Of a stretch of 64,000 nt of DNA, positions 56,701-59,915 are shown one piece after another. The translations under genes were made by a program, and so were the position numbers. The first letter of the stretch is position 1; the number at the start of each line of letters is the position of its first letter. A model generated the notes under the pieces. The model did not search any database and had not been told where the DNA came from. It saw nothing but the letters and a program-made list of their open reading frames with translations. This DNA is from Siphonodentalium dalli (Eukaryota > Mollusca > Scaphopoda > Gadilida > Siphonodentaliidae). The stretch spans positions 17,238,440 to 17,302,439 of the forward strand of contig CP136061.1 of the NCBI GenBank assembly GCA_032622095.1, given 5' to 3'.

Positions 56701-59280
56701 GTCAATGTGGTTTGAACAGTATGTATGTCACAGTTCATGGTCATATGACGCCTGTAATGTCAAACAGGGGTTGTTAGATCATATTGGTGTAGATCAAGGT
56801 TGCACAGGTTGTTAGGTACAGTAATTCCCAAAGTAATTGACCACTTAACCACAGCAGAATTATGGGTAATTTTTCAGGATTTAGTCGGAAATATGGCTTG
56901 TTGCCAGCGTTACTGTATATCCAATGTAGAACAAACCTTCAAGAATTTGCTGTATAGCTTCGATTTGCTTTTGTTTGAAACTTAATTAAAAACGTGTTGA
57001 TTGGCAGTGATGAACTTTGAACTGTACTTAGATTTGCATTATTGATCATGAAGGGGATGTTTTGATTACAATGATTAAATTTTTCTATCAACTGAATCAT
57101 GTGATTAATTACATTTTTTACTTTTGTTTGACAGATTTCTGCAGGCAGACACCTGGAGGCTCGTTAGTGCAGCAGATGATAAAACTATCAAGGTAAGGCC
57201 ATCCAAAATTACAACAACCACATGTATAAACTATCAAGGTAAGGCCATCCAAAATTACAAAGGCCTCAGTGGACGTTTTATTGCAATTTTTTATTTTACA
57301 ACAAACAAATAAGCAAAATTTGGGGAAAAAATCAGTTTTCTTTGTTATTTTAAATTTTTTATTTTTTTTACTGGTTTTTATCATATGTATTGAGCATTAA
57401 TTGCAAAATACATGAACTCTTAATATTCTCTGCAATATGTGAAGAGTGACAATCATGTATATGCATAGTGATGAGTATGAAGTAGATGAGTACTTTGAAG
57501 AAAATGTTTAGCTGATCCTCATAGTCTTGTGTACTAATTGTAACTCCAGAACAATTGGATGAAATTTAGGATCACATGTTATGATGGAAACTATCAAGGT
57601 ATTATTCAGTATTGTAACAACCACATGTATAAACTATAAAGGTAATAGTCAGTATTATAACAACCACATGTATATACACTATTAATTAGCATTGGCTATC
57701 GGCCGAGCCAAGACAAAAAATAAAATTTGTCAGCTATTTTTTAGCCAAGGCAAATTTCACTGTGGAAGTCTGCTGACAGCAAAAAATTAATTGTTTGATG
57801 GGACTGCTGAGATACAGGGTCCGCGCTGCACCGTAATTTACTTTTGCCAAATGAAAATATTTTTTGCCAAATTCTTTTAGAATTTGCCAAATATTATTCC
57901 TGATAGTATCATTTTCTGCAACCTGGATTGAGTCTTATGTTTCGACACTCGTGGATTGATATCGATAAAAAAGCAGTTAGTTAATAATTATACTCTCACC
58001 TCTATTGTGGTTTATCATACAACAATAAACCAATCACCGAACAATACAATGGTAGAATCGTTGCTTCATCCGAAGGGATCACAAGAGGATTAGCTATGTA
58101 AACACCACCATCACACTAAATACGGGTAATCTCTCCACCCATCGATACTAATGATATCAGATTAACTGCATCTTAACGGAGGTGTTAACTTTTGCGAAAC
58201 TAAATAAAACACAACTAATATAATTCGATTGTAATAATTTCCTAAATTGAATGGTATTGATTGACCGATATTTTTCAACTTTATTGAGGAATTAAAAAGT
58301 GACTTGCCAAAACTTTTGCCAAATGAATTTTTTTTTTGCCAAATGTGAATTATTTTTGCCATTGGCAAATTTGGCAAGTGGCAGCGCGAACCCTGTTGAG
58401 ATAAGAATGTCTCTTGATAGTCAGCAATTTTAAGCGAAACCCAACTTAAGATTGTCATGATAATAGCCTAAACTGAAGCTGAAGCCGAGGAAAACTTTCT
58501 GGCCTAGTCAATTTTTTAAGCAAGGCAAATTTCTACTACTTAACCCTTTACCCAACAAACCGGCCAAAACCGGCCAAATAAAGCTTCAACAGCCTAAAAT
58601 ATCTTGGGTCTGTCTCAATAAAACCATACAAATATGGATATCATTGGAACCGGCTCATTGACCACATTGTGATAGTTACAGTTATAACCTGTGCCAATGC
58701 ATTCTCTTATATATGCGAGTCGACCATAGGTCGCCTCGCATATATAAGAGAATGCATTGGCCTAAAAAAACTTTTTACCATTTTTTCTTACATTCTTTAA
58801 CAATTTTATAATTTTTAATGTCTTAAGCCAATGCATTCTCTTATATATGCGAGGCGACCTATGGTCGACTCGCATATATAAGAGAATGCATTGGCACAGG
58901 GCCCTTCTGTTGGGTAAAGGGTTAAACGGGTTGTACAGTAGTGCCCTAAATAATCGACTCCTTAACAGCAGAATTTGAAAGCTTTCCAATGAATGGCAAC
59001 AAGACATATTTCCGACTAAATCCTGAAAAGTTACCCATAATTCTGCTTTGGTTAAGGAGTTGATTATGTTACAAGAAGATCGTAAACCCTGAGTTTTACA
59101 TTTTCTTTTTTTTTATTTTTATATTACCTGTTGTAGGTTTGGAGTTTGGAAACAGGACAGCGACTGGTGACCTTACGGAACCACACAGACGGAGTCACAT
59201 GCTTACAGTTTAACGACTTCATCATTGTTTCTGGTTCTTATGATAAAACTGTGAAGCTCTGGGATTTCAGCTGTTGTTGA
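26495..59280 (+). CDS. F-box/WD40-repeat protein, SCF ubiquitin-ligase receptor type (14 exons)
   Basis: The coding exons are 26495-26751, 28316-29042, 31036-31101, 34567-34711, 40897-41057, 43174-43264, 45693-45757, 51444-51569, 53400-53489, 53758-53846, 55189-55267, 56445-56638, 57135-57192 and 59137-59280. Every junction has AG/GT borders and phases match throughout, giving 763 codons plus stop. Residues 1-328 are low-complexity, with a basic patch PKKKSKFLKKILFKR and a CHCQACCHCC cluster (175-184). About 330-378 resembles the D (dimerisation) domain, 379-424 is an F-box (DLITWLPAQ...VSLCKASQVCKVWR), and 474-760 is seven WD40 repeats. Such proteins bind SKP1 through the F-box and phosphorylated substrates through the propeller (family knowledge). 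The closest class is CDC4/FBXW7/beta-TrCP/Met30; orthology is not assigned. The start is the first in-frame ATG after TAG at 26480. Confidence 0.93.
26762..26970. repeat. Dispersed repeat family H, fragment
   Basis: Begins TTAGCTCAACTTGACATAC just after the exon 1 donor and contains CCATCAACAATTTCCTTTGG and the 'CATCAAACTT-ATATGG' stretch. Related copies at 29580, 36400 and 55655 carry GCCATCTTGGATTTC. An interspersed repeat; no coding capacity. Confidence 0.65.
27175..27603. mobile_element. TIR element family F, copy 1, with palindrome module
   Basis: Ends ATATGTGACCCGCCATATC and its complement, extending about 55 bp to CCCTGTGCC. Then come a shortened palindrome (27232-27264) on the left and a complete one (about 27480-27549) on the right. 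Between them lie the AT-rich spacer shared with MITE A and a hairpin core GAGCCCCAGACA ... GTGTGGGGCTCC. The superfamily is unknown; the terminal sequence differs from families A and B. Confidence 0.7.
27604..28241. repeat. Intron 1: about 105-bp tandem duplication
   Basis: The phrase GTTGAGTGTTTTGCTTATTG followed by TATACAAAGTGTGTTTTG and ATATCGCATTCAT occurs twice (27972-28065 and 28077-28165). Otherwise nothing recognised. Confidence 0.6.
28242..28315 (+). repeat. Duplicated acceptor tract of exon 2
   Basis: Two 38-bp units TGCCTTTAAATAATACATC + TTCATTGTCTTACAC; only the second ends in CAG directly at exon 2, the first ends CACCTTA and lacks AG. Confidence 0.8.
28316..29042 (+). CDS. Exon 2: disordered region with cysteine cluster (residues 86-328)
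   Basis: The largest exon, 727 bp. It completes the split Arg codon and runs open to the donor ATG/GTATGT. The sequence is Ser/Asn/Asp rich, with CHCQACCHCC at 175-184 and an acidic run SSESDDDGG. No catalytic or fold motif is visible. Typical F-box/WD proteins have variable, poorly conserved N-termini, which fits. The acceptor TTACACAG has a duplicated copy 38 bp upstream. Confidence 0.88.
29050..29090. mobile_element. MITE family D left-end relic at the exon 2 donor
   Basis: CAAGTCTGGAAATAGTTTG ... CATTTGCAGAATGAGG begins 7 nt after the donor GT. It is the left terminus of family D; the rest is missing. Confidence 0.65.
29308..29500. mobile_element. MITE family C, copy 5
   Basis: TA-flanked fold-back with CAGTAATGCCCTAAATAA on the left and TTAAGGCATTACTG on the right; the right arm has a deletion of the TGGTTAAGGAG segment. 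Confidence 0.8.
29580..29815. repeat. Dispersed repeat family H, copy
   Basis: TCTGTCAACAATTTCCGTT, CTTCATATGGATCTTCAGGG and AGCAGCCATCTTGGATTT in the usual order. Diverged. Confidence 0.6.
29816..30257. other. Intron 2: nothing recognised
   Basis: AT-rich sequence with a loose inverted pair around TAATATTGATTTTATTT / AAAATCAATATTAATTG (30049-30065 and 30222-30238). No coding signal. Confidence 0.35.
30258..31013. repeat. 69-bp minisatellite (S6), about 11 copies
   Basis: Units contain TATCTATTATTTTATACC, GAAACTACTAGTATATAAATG and AGAGATAGACCTCCTCC. Highly uniform. The last unit runs to within about 23 bp of exon 3, so the branch-point region must lie in or beside it. Confidence 0.95.
31036..31101 (+). 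CDS. Exon 3: D-domain-like helix (residues 329-350)
   Basis: 66 bp, phase 0 on both sides, translating as MTMWFDEFNDVQKNLVLKQ flanked by single residues. The W-x5-D-x-Q-x6-L pattern is what precedes the F-box in beta-TrCP/CDC4-type proteins (family knowledge). Borders are TTTTTCAG/GCC and TTG/GTAAGA. The exon sits between two tandem arrays. Confidence 0.88.
31290..31946. repeat. 38-bp minisatellite (S7), about 17 copies
   Basis: Units of GATCCTATATAAATTGACAC + CTCTCCATTATAACATGT; a block of three adjacent copies has CCGTTATAAC. Begins about 190 bp after exon 3. Confidence 0.95.
31947..32912. other. Intron 3: family G fragment, otherwise nothing recognised
   Basis: At 32275-32425 a family G fragment (GGTTTGTCCGTTTGTCTGAA, TTCAAATTTGGGTTCTGC, AGAGTTATGATCC) is present. 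The rest carries no signal I can name. Confidence 0.5.
32913..33312. mobile_element. MITE family A, copy 2 (complete)
   Basis: TTAA at 32913-32916 and 33309-33312; ends AACCCTTTACCCAACAG and TGTTGGGTAAAGGGTT. It contains two complete palindromes in opposite polarity (about 32943-33010 and 33090-33157) around an AT-rich spacer. No coding capacity. It is the cleanest copy for defining the family. Confidence 0.88.
33990..34465 (+). mobile_element. Left-truncated relative of the 7589 TIR element
   Basis: Shares GACAGAGCGAATGTCAGT, AAAAAAAGTTATCGTA, GGGAGAGAAAT and the right end GAAATCGTGTATTGCTAC with 7589-8235. The left terminal repeat is not found. Its right end stops 100 bp before exon 4. Confidence 0.65.
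34567..34711 (+). CDS. Exon 4: linker and first half of F-box (residues 351-398 plus split 399)
   Basis: Continues the helical linker (CDLPQMHLLSVKME) and enters the F-box at DLITWLPAQIAARTMHYLDP. Acceptor TTTCTCTTTCAG; donor CCAG/GTAAGA, phase 1. A family D MITE begins 34 bp after the donor. Confidence 0.92.
34746..36004. mobile_element. MITE family D, interrupted copy with TSD TATCTGTC
   Basis: Starts CAAGCCTTGAAATAG, ends CTATTTCAAGGCTTG, and is flanked by TATCTGTC on both sides (34738-34745 and 36005-36012). Removal of the internal insertion (34832-35931 plus one 8-bp duplication) leaves one GAATGAGGTCCCC hairpin. An 8-bp TSD with such ends fits hAT. Confidence 0.88.
34832..35931. mobile_element. 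1.1-kb hAT-like insertion with TSD CGGGCTAG
   Basis: The left end is TAGGGCTGGACGATATTAAC and the right end CGCCCAGCACTA, i.e. imperfect hAT-type termini. The host's CGGGCTAG is duplicated exactly (34824-34831, 35932-35939). A subterminal region is rich in AACCGCG motifs. No transposase-size frame, so non-autonomous. Confidence 0.88.
36183..36374. repeat. 24-bp minisatellite (S8), 8 copies
   Basis: Units of GGGAGAATCCATTTATAGCT + GGGT. Because 24 is a multiple of 3, frames stay open on both strands; I regard these as non-coding. Confidence 0.95.
36400..36715. repeat. Dispersed repeat family H, copy with internal duplication
   Basis: GAGCTATTGCCGTGG, CCATCAACAATTTCCTTTGG, two successive CTTCATA-GGATCT-GGGGTGAC units, then TCATCTTGGATTTCAG. 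Confidence 0.65.
37207..37674. repeat. 117-bp tandem repeat (S9), 4 copies
   Basis: Units begin TTTTCCTCTGTCAACTCGG and contain CTGTTGGTGGTCATGCC. The length is exactly 39 codons, so the frame is kept on both strands. Copies 2-4 are nearly identical; copy 4 diverges at its end. Confidence 0.95.
38085..38365 (+). repeat. Dispersed repeat K, copy 1
   Basis: CCTGATAAGTTAGTATGCGG, GCGTTCTACTCACTTAGCCG and ATCGTCTGAACTACGCTC correspond to 41665-41805 (same orientation) and 61150-61300 (inverted). Confidence 0.6.
39390..39815. repeat. Pair of related hairpin segments
   Basis: ATAACCATTAGTTCATTCAG occurs at 39390 and 39735. The first continues into an inverted pair CCAAGATAT ... ATATCTTGG around TTTTTTTACCCAAAATATG; the second carries one strand of it. 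Probably remnants of one small element duplicated around 300 bp. Confidence 0.5.
39815..40700. repeat. About 24-bp minisatellite (S10), about 37 copies
   Basis: Units of ACTATATAAAACGTGT + TTC(T)CGCAA with lengths of 21-26 bp. Variable T/C positions create blocks. Ends about 200 bp before exon 5. Open frames across it are by-products. Confidence 0.95.
40780..40846. repeat. 33-bp direct duplication upstream of exon 5
   Basis: GAACTTTATACAGTCCACTT + TAGACA occurs twice in tandem about 50 bp before the exon 5 acceptor. Confidence 0.75.
40897..41057 (+). CDS. Exon 5: second half of F-box (residues 399-452)
   Basis: Joins in phase 1 to give VSLCKASQVCKVWRHMCD and SLWRRFCCESKW, the conserved C-terminal half of an F-box with the Trp/Arg pattern. 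Donor CAG/GTGAGT. Degenerate partial copies of this exon's 3' end and donor lie in the intron at 42186-42460. Confidence 0.93.
41640..42010 (+). repeat. Dispersed repeat K, copy 2
   Basis: Matches inverted sequence at 60935-61320 over most of its length (CATCGTCTGAACTACGCTCA, TTTATTAATATATAAGA-type and GTGTGTTGTCAATTTGG), and partly 38085-38365. No coding capacity. Confidence 0.7.
42186..42462 (+). pseudogene. Tandem relics of exon 5 and its donor
   Basis: AGTCACATGTTTCTAAAAGG + CAGTATCCAGGTAAGTTTATG (42217-42260) aligns with the last coding bases and donor of exon 5. Then AGTCACATGTAGTCTTAAGG, then GGCCTGAAAGCAACATCCAA, then TGTGAAATCAAACGGAGGC + TCTAAAGTCAGCTTTACAC repeat further parts. 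Frames are broken, so these are non-functional duplicates. Confidence 0.75.
42470..42800. mobile_element. MITE family D, copy 3 (diverged subfamily)
   Basis: Starts GTCTGGAAATAATGTGTC and ends GACACACTATATCCAGAC, with two GAATGAGGTCCC hairpins separated by about 90 bp. The ends resemble the relic at the exon 2 donor. Confidence 0.7.
42803..42997. mobile_element. MITE family B, copy 4
   Basis: TTAA at 42803-42806 and 42994-42997. Long inverted arms AACCCTTTCAGTGCCAAG ... CTTGGCACTGAAAGGG with a palindromic centre GAGCTCTTAGAGCTC. It lacks the 67-bp palindrome. Confidence 0.85.
43174..43264 (+). CDS. Exon 6: linker and start of WD repeat 1 (residues 453-482)
   Basis: Encodes WKKVFAERFRLRNNWLRGR and then TVRTFEGHSQ, the usual 'W-x-x-G' linker that leads from the F-box to the first GH of a WD propeller. 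Acceptor CATTCACAG; donor CAGG/GTTAGT, phase 1. Confidence 0.92.
43372..43624. mobile_element. MITE family D, complete copy with TSD CTGACATT
   Basis: CAAGCCTTGAAATAGTGTG to TATTTCAAGGCTTG, flanked by CTGACATT at 43364-43371 and 43625-43632. Two hairpins inside, each with GAATGAGGTCCCCAGAGGG stems. Confidence 0.9.
43725..45570. repeat. 36-bp minisatellite (S11) with higher-order structure, about 50 copies
   Basis: The basic unit is GCTACAGCTCTCTGTTATAA + CTGTTTGAGTATGGCT. Variant units carrying GGATAACTAATAGCT are interspersed. After about 44980 the array becomes a regular dimer of one variant plus one basic unit. Frames encoding a 12-residue repeat are open but lack splice or start context, so non-coding. 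Confidence 0.97.
45693..45757 (+). CDS. Exon 7: WD repeat 1 (residues 483-504)
   Basis: Completes Gly483 and reads ISCVQFDDTRIVSGSSDKT, ending at IK. A long pyrimidine tract (TTTTTTTTCTTTTTTCTTCAG) precedes it. The donor AAA/GTAAGC falls exactly before the VW of the repeat. Confidence 0.93.
45850..46320. repeat. Dispersed repeat family G, copy
   Basis: Starts with hairpin CCCCCGACTTGAAGTCGGCGGG, has CGTCCGTACGTCCTTCCG, and two phrases AGAGTTATGGCCCTTTTTT about 170 bp apart. Confidence 0.7.
46321..46747. other. Intron 7: nothing recognised
   Basis: Short frames on both strands (about 60-90 codons) overlap the end of the family G repeat; no supported feature. Confidence 0.35.
46748..47001. 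mobile_element. MITE family D, complete copy with TSD TACATGAA
   Basis: Starts CAAGCCTTGAAATAGTG, ends TATTTCAAGGCATA (last bases mutated), flanked by TACATGAA at 46740-46747 and 47002-47009. Two internal hairpins. Confidence 0.88.
47700..48750. repeat. Inverted-repeat pair enclosing MITE A copy 3
   Basis: The left arm (about 47712-47870: GACCAAGTCTTCTCAGCC, AGCTTGGGATATCGGTTGGG, GACCGAGTCCC) is inverted at about 48600-48745. Each arm has a short tandem of a GGGATATCG-TTGGGAT unit. A 105-codon frame at 47557-47874 crosses the left arm and is not supported as a gene. Confidence 0.7.
48117..48483. mobile_element. MITE family A, copy 3 (one palindrome altered)
   Basis: TTAA at 48117-48120 and 48480-48483, reverse orientation relative to copy 2. 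The left palindrome (about 48251-48318) is normal. In the right one (about 48399-48453) the apex is replaced by TTGGGATATCGCTTGGGATA. Confidence 0.85.
48759..49593. mobile_element. 835-bp hAT-like element with TSD CTTGAAAG
   Basis: CAGGGTTGGCTGATTTAAAT at the left and ATCACCAACCCTG at the right. CTTGAAAG is perfectly duplicated at 48751-48758 and 49594-49601. The subterminal region has repeated GATTTAAATCAAATAAATC. An 89-codon frame inside (49115-49384) is not recognisable as a transposase. Confidence 0.9.
49637..49988. mobile_element. TTAA-flanked fold-back MITE family M
   Basis: Arms of about 160 bp: AGGGGTACTGTACACTAAAT ... TTAGTGTACAGTACCCCT, flanked by TTAA (49637-49640, 49985-49988). 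Inner stems include GCAAAATACACTCATGTGCT. Different termini from families A and B. Confidence 0.8.
50432..51245. repeat. Dispersed repeat family G, long copy
   Basis: The head segment TATACGCCCGTTTGA-AAAAC + GGCCGTATTATAGTATTGGT is tandemly duplicated. Then come repeated modules with TTGTCCGGATGATAACTT, GGTCAAGTTCGAATTTGGGT and AGAGTTATGCCCCTTTTT (about 50640-50840 and 51040-51190). It ends CACGCCCAGCGTAGCTCTTG. Lies 200 bp upstream of exon 8. Confidence 0.7.
51444..51569 (+). CDS. Exon 8: end of WD1 and WD repeat 2 (residues 505-546)
   Basis: Begins VWNIRTNAQWSVQTLVGH and ends GNRLVSGSTDKSIK. Both borders are phase 0 and the donor AAG/GTAAAA again falls before VW. Confidence 0.93.
51570..53399. 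other. Intron 8: nothing recognised
   Basis: A 50-bp imperfect duplication (GATATGATTTTAGGTGATAT... at about 53152-53235) is the only structure I see. Frames near 52126 and 52879 have no domain similarity or splice context. Confidence 0.4.
53400..53489 (+). CDS. Exon 9: end of WD2 and start of WD3 (residues 547-576)
   Basis: VWDLSTQESWSSIACK then VTMIGHRDTVRCLQ. The outer strand of blade 2 is followed by the GH of blade 3. Acceptor TTGGTTTCAG; donor CAG/GTATAT. Confidence 0.93.
53585..53735. repeat. About 37-bp degenerate array (S12) upstream of exon 10
   Basis: About four to five units with CCAATTGATTCATGTCTCC followed by a GGTGACTACA-type segment. The final unit grades into TGTTTCTATTGTGACAG/GTTGATGAAG, the exon 10 acceptor, with which it shares order and spacing. 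Confidence 0.7.
53758..53846 (+). CDS. Exon 10: WD repeat 3 (residues 577-605 plus split 606)
   Basis: VDEEKVVSGSYDKTLKVWD and LKSGDCRLTL, with the SGS-x-D and VWD signatures intact. The short upstream intron (268 bp) contains a degenerate tandem array of about 37 bp period that may derive from the acceptor side. Confidence 0.93.
54513..54893. mobile_element. TIR element family F, copy 2 (left end lost)
   Basis: Begins inside the left palindrome (TAGGTCGCCTCGCATATA). Then come the spacer, the GAGCCCCAGACAAACATGAG hairpin core, the second palindrome (about 54772-54840) and the right end GGTGGGTCACATAT. The left terminal repeat is absent. Confidence 0.75.
54950..55188 (+). repeat. Tandem relics of the exon 11 acceptor
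   Basis: About four degenerate units of roughly 55-60 bp, each a copy of ATATTTTCAGTGGTCATGAA + GCAGCTGTGTTGTGTATTC plus CTTCCTATTCCT. Several retain TTTTCAG; the coding part is broken (e.g. CATGTAG). The fifth, real unit is exon 11. Confidence 0.82.
55189..55267 (+). CDS. Exon 11: WD repeat 4 (residues 606-632)
   Basis: Split Ser606, then GHEAAVLCIHFNDTKIVSG and SCDKAIK. About four degenerate upstream copies of the acceptor plus the first ~30 coding bases precede it (54950-55180). The chosen copy is the only one that stays open and matches the downstream frame. Confidence 0.92.
55655..56050. repeat. Dispersed repeat family H, long copy
   Basis: Starts at hairpin AGCTCAACTTACTTTTGTAAG..TTTGAGCT, has CGTCAACAATTTCCTTTGGC, and two modules with GACATGTAGATGGGAACGAG and GCCATCTTGGATTT. 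Confidence 0.75.
56051..56148. mobile_element. MITE family D, right half
   Basis: One hairpin (TTTGGTGACACTAGCCCAC ... CTCTGGGGACCTCATGCTGC) and the right end GACACACTATTTCAAGGC; the left half is replaced by the family H repeat. Confidence 0.7.
56291..56428. mobile_element. MITE family C, copy 6, abutting exon 12
   Basis: Fold-back with TACAGTAATGCCCTAAGTAA at the left and TTAGAGCATTACTGTA at the right, with a short centre. The right TA is 16 nt before exon 12. Confidence 0.88.
56445..56638 (+). CDS. Exon 12: end of WD4, WD5, start of WD6 (residues 633-696 plus split 697)
   Basis: VWSFDGNCLMTLMGHQDAV, then FDSTRIISGSLDCNLKFWD and the GHTGVV of blade 6. Blade 5 to 6 has an insertion (NTIDWKAAE). 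The acceptor (CCCTGTATTTTGCAG) is separated from a complete MITE C by 16 nt. Donor AAG/GTAGGT, phase 2. Confidence 0.93.
56618..56820 (+). repeat. Tandem relics of the exon 12 donor
   Basis: The exon end GGTCACACAGGGGTTGTAAG/GTAGG recurs as TGTCATACAGGGGTTGTGAG (about 56659), TGTCAAACAGGGGTTGTTAG (about 56758) and GGTTGCACAGGTTGTTAG (about 56799), with diverged text between. Confidence 0.75.
56817..56917. mobile_element. MITE family C, copy 7 (one arm)
   Basis: A left arm to GGCTTGTTGCCA followed directly by a terminal GCGTTACTGTA; an internal deletion removed the right arm. Confidence 0.75.
57135..57192 (+). CDS. Exon 13: WD repeat 6 (residues 697-716)
   Basis: Completes Arg697 and reads FLQADTWRLVSAADDKTIK, with A-A-D replacing the usual SGSxD. 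Acceptor TTGACAG; donor AAG/GTAAGG. The donor region is duplicated 46 bp downstream and again near 57590. Confidence 0.92.
57178..57670 (+). repeat. Relics of the exon 13 donor
   Basis: The junction AAACTATCAAG/GTAAGGCC and the next CATCCAAAATTACAA recur 46 bp downstream almost exactly. Further copies AAACTATCAAGGTATTATTC and AAACTATAAAGGTAATAGTC lie near 57590 and 57630, each linked to CAACCACATGTATA. Confidence 0.8.
57815..58395. mobile_element. 581-bp hAT-like element N, copy 1
   Basis: CAGGGTCCGCGCTGCACC to GGCAGCGCGAACCCTG, flanked by CTGAGATA / TTGAGATA (7 of 8 identical). Subterminal TTTTGCCAAAT repeats. Related to 59332-59784. Non-autonomous. Confidence 0.85.
58540..58925. mobile_element. 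MITE family A, copy 4
   Basis: TTAA at 58540-58543 and 58922-58925, orientation as copy 3, two intact palindromes (about 58693-58761 and 58828-58896). Ends 8 bp before MITE C copy 8. Confidence 0.88.
58934..59068. mobile_element. MITE family C, copy 8 (internally deleted)
   Basis: TACAGTAGTGCCCTAAATAA at the left, GGTTAAGGAGTTGATTATG at the right; much of the left arm is missing. Lies in intron 13, 70 bp before exon 14. Confidence 0.7.
59137..59280 (+). CDS. Exon 14: end of WD6, WD repeat 7 and stop (residues 717-763)
   Basis: VWSLETGQRLVTLRNHTDG, then CLQFNDFIIVSGSYDKTVK and LWDFSCC, ending TGA at 59278-59280. The seventh repeat closes the propeller, so the C-terminus is complete and lacks the long tail of FBXW7. 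Acceptor TGTTGTAG. Confidence 0.93.
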   Translation, partial: VWSLETGQRLVTLRNHTDGVTCLQFNDFIIVSGSYDKTVKLWDFSCC

Positions 59281-59331
59281 TACATGTCAGCCAAAACAAT
59301 TCTGGGAAACAATGATTATAAAACATATTAA

Positions 59332-59784
59332 CAGGGTCCGCGCTGGACCAAAATTTACCTTTGCCAAATGAAAATATTTTTTGCCAAATTCTTTTATAAT
59401 TTTCCGCAACATTAAGTCTTATTTTGTGGTTTATCATACAACAATAAACCAATCACCGAACAATTAAATAGTAGAAGGGTTGCTTCATCAGAAGGGCACA
59501 TTCCAAGAGGATTAGCTATGTAAACACCACCACCAAACTAAATACGGGTAATCCCTCACCCAGCAATATTAATGCTATCAGATTAACTGCATCTTAATAA
59601 AGGTGTTAACTTTTCTTAGACCTTATAAAATACCACTATTATAATTATATTGTGAGAGTTTCCTGAAATGAATGGTATTGCTTGACCAATATTTTGCAAC
59701 ATTTTTGAAGAATTAAAAAGTGACTTGCCAAATGAAAATATTTTTTGCCATTGGCAAATTTGGCAAGTGGCAGCGCGATCCCTG
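59332..59784. mobile_element. 453-bp hAT-like element N, copy 2, in the 3' flank
   Basis: CAGGGTCCGCGCTGGACC to GGCAGCGCGATCCCTG, flanked by a perfect CATATTAA (59324-59331, 59785-59792). It starts 51 bp after the stop codon and so probably lies in the transcribed 3' UTR. Its right TSD overlaps the TTAA of MITE B copy 5. Confidence 0.9.
59443..59448 (+). promoter_or_regulatory. Candidate polyadenylation signal AATAAA
   Basis: The first AATAAA after the stop codon lies inside hAT element N; the next is at 59846 within MITE B. The 51 native bases between stop and insertion have none (only a TATAAA variant). Inference only. Confidence 0.3.
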
Positions 59785-59788
59785 CATA

Positions 59789-59915
59789 TTAACCCTTTCA
59801 GTGCCATAAGAGCTCTTTCCATCAATGTATCACATTATTATAATCAATAAATTTGAAAAATGATCAAGAAAATATGGGTTGATACAAAAATCGGACTTGG
59901 CACTGAAAGGGTTAA
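59789..59915. mobile_element. MITE family B, copy 5
   Basis: TTAA at 59789-59792 and 59912-59915; AACCCTTTCAGTGCCATA ... CTTGGCACTGAAAGGG. The left arm is shortened and goes directly to GAGCTCTTTCCATCAATG. Confidence 0.8.
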
